This document shows positions 45,414 through 56,787 of a stretch of 64,000 bases of DNA, piece by piece. This stretch comes from Bryoerythrophyllum caledonicum. Lineage: Eukaryota; Streptophyta; Bryopsida; Pottiales; Pottiaceae. The stretch lies in the NCBI GenBank assembly GCA_963971425.1, contig OZ020518.1, positions 15,072,190 to 15,136,189 of the forward strand. The letters are read 5' to 3'. The position numbers and the translations under genes are program-made. Each line of letters begins with the position of its first letter. Within the stretch, counting starts at the first letter, position 1. Below the pieces are notes generated by a model, which did no database searches, was not told the DNA's origin, and worked only from the letters and a program-made list of their open reading frames with translations.

Positions 45414-46733
45414 TGTTGTTGCTGGGTGGAATCAAAGGCATGTCATCTCATCTGTGCGCAAGGAAGAGAGCAGTGCGTGAGTTCGGTGGGCATCCAAAAA
45501 GCGCGGTGTGTGAATCCGTGTCCAATACAACAGTGGCCTCGTCTAGTACACGGGCTTCAAAAGCTGAAGACACACAGCTAAATGCTGTGCAATCTTATCA
45601 AATAAAACCACCAATACCCTAATCGAACTCCAGACACTTTGAGGATATATCTCTACTCGAAGTGTCTCCAAACTTCACGAGAGTAACATCTAACACGCAA
45701 AAGGCGTCTCACAACCCAGGCTATCTGTCAAGGAAACGCAGAACGTGCCTGTGAACTTCGAAGCATCATAATCAGCAACATCTAGAGAACCAACCCGAAG
45801 ACCTGTGTCTCCCCCAAACCACTCACGTGACCCAATCGGAAAGCCGAAAGCCTCGACCACGGCAAACCAAGAGCGCCACAGCAGCCATATCCAAAGGGGA
45901 AAAATCACTCAACAAACAATGCTCACACCTCCTTTCAACAAAACAACGCTCCCCTTCTGCACTCCTTCCACCGCTTCACAATCGGCAACATCTAGAGAAA
46001 ACATGTCCCTAAGAAAAACACGAGACCTGCTGCACCGCCCACCTCCATCACCATCGTCGTGGCCCTCTCTCTCTCTCTTTTCTTCACACAAAGTGATAAC
46101 ATTTTGTTTGCATTGTGAAACAAAGTTTGCGTCATCTGCCTTGAGAATCCTTGCGATGCGTCCGCGACACATGCTCTGCTGGACCCCAAATAACGGCCTT
46201 TGACGGAGTTACCGTCCTTTTTAAATTAGACACTTCCTTCGACGACGTCACTGTATTTCTATTATTACTAGTGAGTTACCGGATTTGCATGCATGACGTG
46301 GTCCTTGAAGCGTGCTTCGAGATTTGACATCACCGCCTCCATCACCGAATAGTGGTAGATTCGACGTTGGAATCCGTAGATTTCGCGTTTCGGGTGGATA
46401 TCGTGGATTTCGTCGAGTTCGTGGTTTGGTAGACTTCGTGGGTTTGATAGATTTGGTTTGCGGCTTTGGTGTGGGGGACGTGGAATATTCTTTGAAGAAA
46501 GGCAAGGAGCCAATTAGGAATAGTAAATTGTAGAATGCATAGATTACTCCTTCACCTCGAAAGGACCATTGCTCCAAAATTGAAATGGTTAAAAGTCCAA
46601 ATGTTCACTTTTTAATGTGATTTTCATGCCGCATATTCGTTAAAAATTTCGGAAGTTCTTGATCAAAATTGAGACCATAGATAACTTGCCCGAAAGAAAA
46701 ACGTTCCTCGGAGGGGGAATGGTTCTTTAAGGA
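45414..46733. other. LEC14B upstream region, no firm gene
   Basis: A possible short first exon on the minus strand (ATG at 46340, 21 codons ending before GTAACT at 46278) cannot be joined to a recognisable downstream exon. A minus ORF at 45909-46172 has no known motif. The stretch 46360-46450 is rich in TCGTGG/TTCGTGG words. Confidence 0.35.
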
Positions 46734-46737
46734 TTAA

Positions 46738-47435
46738 CCCCTAAGAGCCCAAGTGTATGTGGGGCGTACGTTTTGGATTTTGGCAGGTTTCTAAAATTAG
46801 ATTTTATTCTAAATTTAGATAACTCTTGTAATAGATTGTCCTTGATAAAAGCTCCATGGAGATATTTTTATTATTTTTTTTGGATTCATGGTTTGAAAGT
46901 TAGTACCACTCAAAGTTAAAATGGGGACTCCGAGCAGCTTCAAATTTTTGCTAGAAGTCTCTATTGACATTGAGATTTTCCATGCATGTAGAGAATATTA
47001 CCTTCATTGAAAATGTAAAAAAATAAAATTCTTTATTGTAAAAAAACATTTTACCTTAAGTCAAACATTTTTACACATTTCGAGCAAGCCAGGAAAAAAA
47101 CTTCATCTTTTCTACATAAAACCTAGAGATCTTCATATTTTCCACTTTTTACTTTTTCTAAAGCAATATGTGGTGTAAACCTTCTTATTGACCGTTTCGA
47201 TTATCATTCTAAACATATTTAATTCTCAAAAGAATAAATCATGAATTGACAATTTTTGAACCTCCACTCCTTGCACACTTGTTTTGAATATGCTACACCG
47301 CTTCTCTACCTCTAAACATTGTTGTATACAGAACTAACATCATGCTCAACACAATGATAAAAGATTTAGACCTTGTGTATTGCAAAAATTTAATTTGTAA
47401 TCAGTATGTGGATGCTTGGGCATTTAGAAGTTTAG
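46738..47435. mobile_element. TTAA-flanked non-autonomous element
   Basis: The left end is TTAA (46734-46737) then CCCCTAAGAGCCCAAGTG. The right end is GCTTGGGCATTTAGAAGTTTAG then TTAA (47436-47439). The interior is inverted relative to parts of 40782-41679 (GAGATCTTCATATTTT, CCACTCCTTGCACACTTGTT). Confidence 0.65.
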
Positions 47436-47439
47436 TTAA

Positions 47440-48087
47440 GAAATCTCTTCTCACTTTTAGTTTTGTTTGTTTGGCATATTTCTTCTCCCACTTGGAAGTC
47501 TTCTCCCTTGAAGAGTTGTAGATAAAATTTGGTTCATATATTTAGGTTAAAAAAACTAAGACATTTACAACTTGTCTACATGCCATGTAAATAGAGATTG
47601 CTTCATAGAATAGATTAAGTGCCTTAACCAACATAAAAAAACACACACACAAAAATGCACACGTCTCGTGACATCATTTCTTCCTAAAATCAAAGGAGTT
47701 GTACATAGCATGATTTGATGGACCCTCGTAACGATCGTGATGGTTGAGTGAGCTCCACGTTTTCTAGTGAGGGAAGGGAGGGCTTAGTCTCAGATATAAC
47801 ACTTAAGAATAGCAAGAGGTGGCTGGATTTGTTGAAGAGCCCTCGTATTGTTGTAGATTTGAGATTAGAGGAGGTTTTGGGAAGCGACTGCATCTTGGGG
47901 GGTGCTCAATCCTAGATCCAAGATCAGCTCGTGAGAAAATGCGGAAATGTACTAGATCTATGTGATGAATGATCTGAAAGCGAGCGTGTGTTGGCGCATG
48001 AACTAAAAGCAAGCGTCATTGTGTTGGTGCATAATTCTGAAAGATTTGACCCAATCCTAGACCATAGAAACAAGATCTGCCAACCTC
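47440..48087. other. Spacer 5' of the LINE remnant
   Basis: No gene is recognised. The 5' border of the LINE is not clear and may lie anywhere between about 48080 and 48600. Confidence 0.4.
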
Positions 48088-48612
48088 TTGCTAAGTCCTC
48101 CCCCTCCTGACCCATACACTCAAGTATTCAAGATTGCAAGGACGATTAACACAGCTTTCCGCCACAACAACAACCATTCTTCAATCCAGACTACTCTCAA
48201 CACCTTACTTTATACTTGCTTATTGACGATCTTGTTATACGTCTATCTCTTTTGTCACACTAGCAATAAACACAACAACGACACATCACATGGATTACAA
48301 CAGGACATACTAGATGTTAGAAACCAGGCACAAAAACTCCACTCTAGAATCTACAAGTCAATCACCTACCTATTATACACTAGCACCTTTTATTACAAAA
48401 AAATTAAGCTTAGTAGCATCCTATTCCATAAGCATAGTATTGCCCAGACAATACTCACAATCCACGTGTAGAAGTATTGTTCAGATCCCTACAGATACAA
48501 ATCACGCAACAACAAAACCAGACTCGGCCTTAGACTGGGCTTAGCAGAAACGAAGCGTGCAAAAACAACAGTGGCAAGCACAACAACGACGTAGTGTCCA
48601 AGAACAACACAA

Positions 48613-49815
48613 ACGCAACGTGCAAATAACACACCCCACCCTCCACAATAGCCACCCCGACCAAGCCATACTAGCATCTATAGTTCAAATGCTACAAAAT
48701 CGCACATGAATCACAACCCTCCATAAAGTTAGAGCACATGTGAATATAGAAGGAAACGAACAAGCAAATAAACTAGCTAAAGAAGGATTGGATAAATCCC
48801 ATAGAGATGCCAAGCATCCGCATGAACATGCCCATACTACTCCATACTACTTCCAAAGAGAAAATTGGTCCTATATGGAAGGCACCCCAGACAAAGGCCC
48901 CATAAGATTTTTGGATAAATATTTCAATAAACAAGATCTAATTAACAACCTTGATTTAATCATAAAAAGGCTCCCTAACATAGACAAATGGACCGGTAAA
49001 ACAACATTGATAACGAACTCTCTACAAACATTTGGAAAAATCCCACACTTATAGATTCACAAAAAACATGCCTCATCAAATTCCGCACTGGACAAAATAT
49101 GGGAAATGCCCGCAAACAACTCTTCTTAGGAATAGAAAGATTCCCATCCATAACATGCCCAACATGCACCTGCACGGACCCAGACACATAGCTACATGTA
49201 CTCCTCAAATGCCAAAACCATCACATACACTCCCTAATTGTCAAAAGGCACAATGAAGCAGTATGGAAAATCCAAAAACTAATTGTATCCTTAAACAAAT
49301 CTCGATGCTTTATACTTATGAACGCCAGAACCTTCAACAATAATCCACAAGAAAACACCATCTCCCCATGGCTACTTCCATGCACATGTGGATCCCAAAG
49401 ATGTCATTGAAATGCGAGATTTAAACAAGACCTGCTATGCGTTAAAGGAATATCATACAAAGCCCCCCCACCGGACCACATTAACACAAACATCACTATC
49501 CAATTAAACAAATTTAAATACTGCAACGATAGATTTCCCCCAGTTGCAATCGAAAACAAAATTAATAAATATCAACTACTTATTAATGACATTGGTGCTC
49601 TTGGATGGAAAGTTGACCCCCTTATTGTCATTACCACCATAGCTAGAGCTACCACATTTATTCCCTCTATGAAAAGTCTTGAAAAAACATTTAATTTCCC
49701 CAATAACTCAATAAAAAAGACATTCACAAAAATTATACCATTGCTATCCAACATGCGATGTCCATACTCCTACACAAACGAAAAACTGAAAAGAACCAAC
49801 CTCTCCCCGAATTAA
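48613..49815 (+). pseudogene. LINE ORF2 C-terminus (RNase H end, zinc knuckle), broken
   Basis: The best frames read an RNase H-like end (ILASIVQMLQNR, stop, ITTLHKVRAHVNIEGNEQAN, KLAKEG). A zinc-knuckle region follows (CPTCTCTDPDT, stop, LHVLLKCQNHH), then a C-terminal part rich in Lys/Asn (LGWKVDPLIVITTIARATT) to a stop at 49815. At least three in-frame stops and a frame change make it non-functional. The HVxIEGNExAxKLAKEG motif and C2HC knuckle are typical of the ORF2 C-terminus of plant non-LTR retrotransposons. The reverse transcriptase and endonuclease parts are missing (5' truncation). Confidence 0.75.
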
Positions 49816-50090
49816 ATGACACCCCTCAAAACCTCTCAAAAGTACACATCTAACCTTTAAAAATAATTTCTTCGAATTGAGCCATGTGGCTCTAATTGGT
49901 TCTTGGTCACTAGTTACTGGGTACTACATACTAGGTCACACATTACATGTGTTTATCCTCAAGAGGGGGGAGTAGTTCCATACTACTAAACCTTTATCTG
50001 GTGGACACTAGCCTAGTGGTGGAACAAACAGACACTTTATTCACTCCAGCCCTTCACGGAGGACCGGAGTTCTTATTTCTTTTGATTTGA
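49816..50090 (+). mobile_element. LINE 3' UTR, source of the SINE and retroposon tails
   Basis: It holds the same ordered blocks as the short copies: GAATTGAGCC.TGTGGCTCT, TGTTTATCCTCAAGAGGGGG, GAGTAGTTCCATACTACTAA, GGTGGAACAAACAGACACTT, then the region of the stem-loop and GGACCGGAGTTCTT. It ties the tail family to a coding LINE. Confidence 0.8.
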
Positions 50091-51479
50091 TGTCACGGGT
50101 GGTTTCTCAAGAACCGGAACTCCATCCCACAAAATTCATGCTCTATTAGTTCCCCATGGAGACATGATTCGAGAATCTTGGAATGCCACCTACAATCTTT
50201 TCTGTGCTGGATGTTGGTGTTTGTGCACATGGATATGATATCCCACCGTGATAACATCCAAAGGATCTGTTTTCTTTATATATCCTTTAAACTCACGTTG
50301 CCTAGATTCTCGAGCCAAAGTGGCAAATTGACGGGTGACTTAGAGAGTGATCATCCTGACATAATTTCCCGCCCGCCACTTGCACTTCAACTGACTCAGA
50401 AGAATGAGTTGTCCCCACAACAGATGAGAGTTCTTATTCTGATATTATTATGGAAGTGACGAGCTATGGATCAACTTCGCATTACTTCCCAGGATCTTCT
50501 CGGAGGATGCCATGAAAACAGAAAGAGCTCGAGAAGCTTCCAGTGGGAGAGGCCATCATTTGAACTCAAGCTACAAACTTAGTCTCCTACACTTCTTTCA
50601 ACACAACACTTCACCAAAAATATCTCAAAATATGTCAAACTTAGAGTGTCAAAAGCAAATCGTTTATTTGATCTTTGCGGCGAGAAATGATTGTTGAAAA
50701 AAAGGAGTTGTCTTTTTTGATTATCAACAGAATGTGAGGGAAAAGAAACAATTGTTTGGAGAGATCAGCAGCAATTTCTTGACTCTGAGAAAAAACTGTG
50801 GAAGTTAAAAGCAGCATTGTAACAGACATCACCTCCTTGTCAGCAGTGACCTCAAATGTTTGAAGGAACTTACTACAATATTTAGAGTAGTGGCTATCCC
50901 AAGTGACTAGCCAGCCTCGAAATCAAGGACTAGCTCTAACCAATTGCAACCGTCGATCTCTAGCACCAATTGTGGGCCGTTGATCTCGGTGTTGAGGTCC
51001 TGTCCGTAGGCCAATAGGCCAAGTAGCCACGTGCTCCCTCAAGGCGCTCAGGGTTGATGAATAAATTGTCTAATGGTCTCCTACCCTGATATGGGTTCAC
51101 TCATTTCCTTTGGATATATTGCGTATACCCTCGTATTCGAATTCAAGGGCGAGGATTATCTCAAACTAGATCGACGGCGATGATTGGCCATAGCCAAACG
51201 AGGGTAGCCATCTCAGAAATCCGTTGCAACTGAACCTCCGCAGAAGCACACCATGAATCTACCAAGCTGCGCTGCATCATCTGGTATGAAATGATACCAT
51301 TGTCTTACTCAATGTATCATGCCACAAGTCAATTATATCTGGACATGAAAAAAATCTTTTGATGTGGACCATAACACCTACTCTACTAATGATCCATGCG
51401 AGCATGCTTTTGTGCAATGATCATCACCAAATGGAACATTCCATTTCCACGATTTCCAACGGTCCTAGCAAAAGGCAAC
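50091..51479. other. Intergenic, nothing recognised
   Basis: Mixed-composition sequence with several 60-93 codon ORFs lacking motifs. The stretch 50920-51250 is more GC-rich and looks repeat-like but matches nothing else in the window. Confidence 0.4.
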
Positions 51480-51492
51480 CACGGTCAAGAAG

Positions 51493-51896
51493 ATACGGTC
51501 TCCAAAGAAGGCCGGTGTGAAAAATGTGTCATTTTGTTTAACTACCAAATCTATGTCAACATAGGGTAGTAGTATGGAACTATTTCCTGCTCTCGAGAAA
51601 GAAACTATCACAGGGATTTGCCTATTTACCCCGGTCGAGAGGTGCACCAAGCCATAGGCTCGGCGGGGCTAGGGAGGGGTGGGACAAAACCTACCCCTAT
51701 TTTTGTGTTGGAGTGGGCCCTACTTAATCCAGTAGGGGACTCTAAAGGGTAATTTGGGCCGCAGGCCCCAGTTTTGGCAAAAGAAATTCCAAAAAAAACC
51801 TATAGGATCCTGAAACAGGTAGGGCCAGAGAAATGGACCCACTCGAGGCTAAGGTTTGGTGCACCCCTCGACCGGGGTCAATAATGTGATCCCTAT
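51493..51896 (-). mobile_element. Tail-only retroposon, fourth copy, split by a MITE
   Basis: Target duplication CACGGTCAAGAAG (51480-51492) and CACAGTCAAGAAG (51897-51909). The element body is 51493-51604 plus CTAT; the rest is the inserted MITE. On the minus strand, the stem-loop is CGG-C-CTTC-TTT-GGAG-A-CCG, the same architecture as at 23749. Confidence 0.8.
51614..51892. mobile_element. MULE-type MITE nested in a retroposon
   Basis: A 9-bp target duplication CTATCACAG (51605-51613, 51893-51901). Terminal inverted repeats begin GGATTTGCC / GGATCACAT and share ACCCCGGTCGAGnGGTGCAC. A 9-bp duplication with long inverted repeats is typical of Mutator-like elements. No transposase; the ORF across it is not meaningful. 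Confidence 0.82.
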
Positions 51897-52277
51897 CACA
51901 GTCAAGAAGTATGACTTCCAAATTGAATGATTGAAACTTGAAGTCCTCCCTAAGGGAATGTTGGAAACTATACATTTTATCCCCTAGCTCTTCACAACCA
52001 GTTGGTTTTTCTAAACCTTTAGTACAATGGGCGGTTGTAGCTGGCCAAGGAAACGGTTGAATTGTACACGGCCGCAGTTCAATTTGTCCAGTGACAACCA
52101 AAACTAAGAAAGGTGTATGTGGACACACAAGAATTGTAGGGTTGATTTAGACGGCCATGGAGTGAGGCATATGCTGCTACTCTCCAAAAACAACCATCCA
52201 TGTCCAAATTGCAACCTTGTCCTCAACTAACCCTATTTTATTTAAAAGACAATTGAATTAATGCCAGATTCCATCCA

Positions 52278-53374
52278 AGAATGTATGTTCAGTACCCTCA
52301 CACAAGTATACGTACTTTTTGCTTATGTACGTTTCCACACTACACTGCTGCCAACTTTGACATCCTCCTGAGGGGTGAAAAATTGTCAATTTACCATGAA
52401 ATTTTTGGAATAAGATCATTTCTATGTTAACAACATGTGTGCCAAATTTCAAGGCTAGAAGATGAATACAAAAAAGATATTCAAAATCTATCAACATGTG
52501 TAGTTGTGAGCCATTCATAGCTGCCAACTTTGACACCCTCCCTAGGCTGATTCTTTTTTTAATTTATTGTGAAAAATTTGGCATAGGATCATCTCTATAT
52601 TTGTAACAAGTGTGCCAAATTTTAAGGCTACATGATGAATACAAAAAAGGATATTCAAAAATTGTGTCTCATAGCTACATATGTTGGTAGACTTTCAAGG
52701 TGGTTTTTTGTATTCATTTTCTAGCCTTGAATTTCGGCACACATGTTATCAACATGAAGGTGATTGTGTGCCAAAAATTTCATGGTCAATTAACAATTTT
52801 TCCGACCTACGGAGGGTGCCGAAGTTGGCAACAGTGAAATGGTTTCTCTGATTGTTTCTCACAACTACACATGTTGGAAGATGTACGTTTCTTTCTTTTC
52901 TTTTGTGGATCTTTTGGGCTTGAAATTAAGCACACCTATAACCTTCATAGAGATGGTCTTACGTCCAAAATATCTATACATGTTGATAGATTTCAAAAAT
53001 CTTTTGATATGTAGATATTCGGGCCTTCAAACTTGGCATGCATGTGATCATCATAGAGATAGTCTCATGTCAAAAATTTCATGGGGAAAAACAAAAATTC
53101 AATCCTCCGGAGTGTGTCAAAGTTGGACAGGAGTGAAATGTTTCTCACAACCCGTTGCTAGATTTTGAGTTAATTTTATTTGTGTGGATCTTTTGGACTT
53201 GAATTTTTTCTAATACGTAATCAACATAAAGATGGTCTCATCCTAAAAATTCCATGGGCAAAAAAAATTCTTTCAATCCTTGGGAGGGTGTCAAAGTTGG
53301 CAAAAGTGTAGTGTGGAAACGTTTGAAAGCAAAAAGTACATATACTTGTGTGAGGGTACAGTACATGCATTAAA
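52278..53374. mobile_element. 1.1-kb inverted-repeat element with internal modules
   Basis: About 90 bp at the left (GTACCCTCACACAAGTATA, then GTTTCCACACTACACT) is inverted at the right end. Inside, a module starting TGCCAACTTTGACAnCCTCC and ending TGTGCCAAATTTCAAGGCT recurs about five times, in both orientations. No transposase and no clear target duplication were found. It is probably a non-autonomous DNA transposon or fold-back element. Confidence 0.7.
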
Positions 53375-53738
53375 GATGACCAAAAATGAATAATCAAGTG
53401 GCATGTCTGAATGAAACATGGAATCTCCAACCAAAAATTAAAAATTAAAATTAAAAATTAAAAATTGGCTGTGGAGAAAATGATACTCTCGCAAATTGGC
53501 ACATATCCAAATTGGCACTCAACCCCAATCCAACAGAAAGTGCTGATAGGGAACAGGAAAGGCAACTCAGGCACATACTGTATATTTGAGAGAGCAATTT
53601 TTGGGCACAGAATAAGAACAAAGTAATAAGAAAAAAGAGCCATGCTTTTTGTGAAGTGCAGGCTGAGAAATGCTTTTGTAGGAAATGATTCCCACAGAAA
53701 ACGTGCGCCCCTCTTATTGGACCAGAAATTCTCAACGC

Positions 53739-53904
53739 TGGTGCGAAATGACCCTTAACTATTTGGAACGTGGATGATAGTGTGAGACACCCAAAGATAT
53801 GAGGTTTCGGGTTTGATCCCTAGCTTTAAAATCTTCTCTGACTTTACGGGACCGCTGCAAGTTGCCAATGTAGCAACTTGTGTGTGTCAAAAATTAGATA
53901 AATA
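53739..53904 (+). mobile_element. SINE family 2, intact ends
   Basis: A 13-bp target duplication AAATTCTCAACGC (53726-53738, 53905-53917). There is a B-box-like GGTTTGATCCC (53810-53820) and a weaker A-box-like TGGATGATAGTG (53771-53782). The 3' end is a short TAAAT-type tail, unlike the TTC tail of family 1. Confidence 0.82.
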
Positions 53905-54478
53905 AAATTCTCAACGCAAGTAGAGGGAAATTACCCTGGAATTTCCCTAGAGCTTCTTACAGTCAATCGTCTTTAGATGTTACCTCTTTATATTTTATGA
54001 TTCCATAAATGTTATGAAAATTTTGATCCCTAGAAATTTACAATACTCAGGGTCTATTTGCTCTTAGCGATTAAGAAGATGTTAGTAGTTGGTGAGACAA
54101 CGTTGGATGATGGTGGTAGAGTAGAGGTAAGGTGGTGCTTTGAGTTTAGTGGAGGGGATCTTTTTATTTTTCAAATATTTCTAAAATAGACATTTTGTTT
54201 AACAAAATCTACAAATCACTGCACATAGGTGAGAGTTACCAATTTGAGTCTTGAAGGGGCACTTAAGTTATTTGTCACAAAGTCAAAACTTTGGGAGGTA
54301 TGGCTGCTACCTGCTACAACAAATTTAATTATAGATGGACAATATGTAACTAAACAAAGAGGCAAACCTCTAGTTATTTATTCCTGAATTTCTAGTAGTG
54401 TCACCTGCAGAGCACATCCACTTTCTAATCATGCATCCTTCAAATATAAGCCAAAAAATATCACAACACTGAGCTTAA

Positions 54479-54840
54479 CCATTAAAGATTTGTGGGGGAC
54501 CATATATATGGTTATGTATCTTACTAAGAATACAAAAGATGCATTGAAAGTTGGTAGACATCCACCTTCAGAAGGAAGATTCTTCAACTGACATCATTCA
54601 TTTGGAGGTCATTTCAGTACCTAAACCTTATCATGTTCAAATACAACATAATACATGTAGAATACATGACCATTTTGCAACTTCTTAAACATGGGATTTC
54701 AAATATACGTGTCATTGGATTGGGCAATACAAATACAAACTTTTGTAACTATTGTGTACATCAATTCTTATACTCTACATGTCAAGTACACATAAACAAC
54801 ATATTGCAACCCTAATTTGGCTTCTCAAACCTTTAAGGAC
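54479..54840. mobile_element. TTAA-type MITE, family 2
   Basis: TTAA (54475-54478) then CCATTAAAGATTTG; the right end is TGGCTTCTCAAACCTTTAAGGA followed by CTAA (mutated TTAA). The inverted repeats match those at 59269 and 61467. Confidence 0.7.
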
Positions 54841-55627
54841 TAACAAATTCTGCATACAAAATTTATGGGTGACAGACAAAGATACACCTCAAGCAACACA
54901 AATAAAGGTGCCATTGTGAATGCTTGAACGAGGTGGTCCAAAATTGCAGGCACACGACCCTCCATTCACAAAGCAGTGGGAAACAACAAAGCTACTCGAG
55001 TAGTGACAAAAGGAAAGCACATTGTCAATCAACAATAGAAAGTAGTTATACATTAATTATCAAATAGATTCATAGAAACCATTGTTACAACGTATAAAGA
55101 GTATTGATTATCTTATCAACCTTCGCCATGACTACCAAGACACATAATCTAACGAGTTTCTACATTGAAATGATGCAATCCAAACTTGAAATTGATTGTT
55201 TTCAATGCAAGCATACATGGTTTTGTAGGACAAGGCGAGGCGATTGCATCCCACGGTTGCCACAATTCATATATAGATCACTCCCGACTCACATATGTCC
55301 TCCGTCCACAAGAGCAAAACCACATCGCGTCCCACAATATGCATTTCCAACAACAAAAAATGAAAAATAGAAAGAACATCGTACACCCCTCCCCTCCCGT
55401 CCCTCCTTGTTGTGATTCGCATCTCCATCCTGATCCCGAAATCCAAACCTGAGGTGCCGAGGAGGTCACCAACTAGAAATCGATAATTGCAAGCGACTAG
55501 ACATAGATGTAGAGTGGGGAGAAGGGAGACGTCCAAGTTGTGCCCTCTAGAGACGTTGAGGCCCTAATCTACCCACATACTCATAATTTCAAATTCATCA
55601 ACTCACCTTGTCCCTCTCAGATCGCAG
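54841..55627. other. Intergenic, nothing recognised
   Basis: Several ORFs up to 89 codons but without motifs or coding-like composition. 54050-54070, further upstream, has GGGTCTATTTGCTCTTAG, resembling the end of the element at 55811. Confidence 0.4.
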
Positions 55628-56010
55628 AGATGAGAATAGCTGTTGAGCGCAAACAATGGTTGAGATGCAAAAGCGTTCATTTCTACCACCCTTACAACAA
55701 CGGATGGAAACGACTCAACCCAATGAAATAGATCTACAAGTTTTGAGATATCAAGTAAAATAGGGACCACAAGTGGCAAGTACGTAGCTCTAAGTGCGAA
55801 CAGACCCTAAGGGTCTATTCGCACCTGGAGGTATGTACGTGCCATTGGTGGTTCCTATTTTCATTTTATCTCGAAACTTGTAGACCTATTCATACTAGTT
55901 AACTGAGAATTGGTTTCAGTAGTTTCCATCCATTGTTGTGAGGGGTGGTAGGAATGAAAGGATTCGCACTCCAACACCTATTTGCATGGTCATTAGCTAT
56001 TTCCTTTTGA
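55628..56010. repeat. Fold-back pair centred at 55809/55810
   Basis: Arms of 150-180 bp (AACAACGGATGGAAACGACT with its inverted partner near 55925; CTACAAGTTTTGAGATA with TATCTCGAAACTTGTAG) meet at the palindrome GTGCGAACAGACCC-TAA-GGGTCTATTCGCAC. Arm identity is lower than in the fold-backs at 21.8, 42.5 and 59.9 kb. Confidence 0.65.
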
Positions 56011-56410
56011 CTCATTGAAGAGGAGATTCGGGGATGGATCTAAAATTGTGGGAATTGTTTACCCATGCATCATCCACTAAAAACAAAACCCATACTTGAC
56101 ACTGTAAGTTGCTACAGTGTTGGCAAATATCTTAAGGTGACCTTCAAGGCTGAAATTGGTACCTCTCACCTACTTGCGATGATTGGTAGATTTTGTTCTA
56201 CAGAATGTTCATTTTACAAAGATTTAAAAAACACATATATCCCCTCCACTAAATCCAAACCACCGCCTTACCTTTGCTCTACCTCCACTATCCAGCTCAT
56301 ATTTTCATCCTTGCCATGTCAGTTCTACAACTAACACCATTTCTCGTGCAAAACCACATTTTCCTAACACCGCCTTAACACCCCATGTACCTCCAGGTGC
56401 GAATAGACCC
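55811..56410. mobile_element. Possible 600-bp element with GGGTCTATTCGCACCTGGAG ends
   Basis: GGGTCTATTCGCACCTGGAG at 55811 is inverted at the right end (CTCCAGGTGCGAATAGACCC, ending 56410). The interior is not coding. The target duplication is unclear. Confidence 0.5.
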
Positions 56411-56787
56411 AAAGTGTTATATGTTAAGTGGTATGACATACTTCGCTCCCTCCTTTGTATAAGTTGGTAAAATCGGAGAAATTATAACGTAGCAGATAGG
56501 TAACAAGGGCAGTCAAGCTTGCAGGGCAGTAAGACTCGCCGGGTTAAACACATTTTAGGATTTAGGGTGACTATTTGGATGAAAATTGTCAAGATGGATG
56601 AAAATATTGGATGAGAATTGGCTGAAAAAATCTACAGTGTTATCTTTGATATGTGTTATGCTTTTTTCCGCTCCTGACCATTAACATTTAAAGAGGGCTG
56701 ATTGTACTTGGGACAGAGAAGGGAACTCCATTTTCATGCTCTCACTCCCAATTATAAACAACACATATTCATGATTAGGATTAGGTG
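56411..56787. other. Spacer before the PPR 5' region
   Basis: No gene seen. Confidence 0.4.

Noticed and set aside
46278-46340. Possible first exon of a small gene on the minus strand
   Set aside because: Good start and a GT donor, but no recognisable downstream exon could be joined; too little to call.
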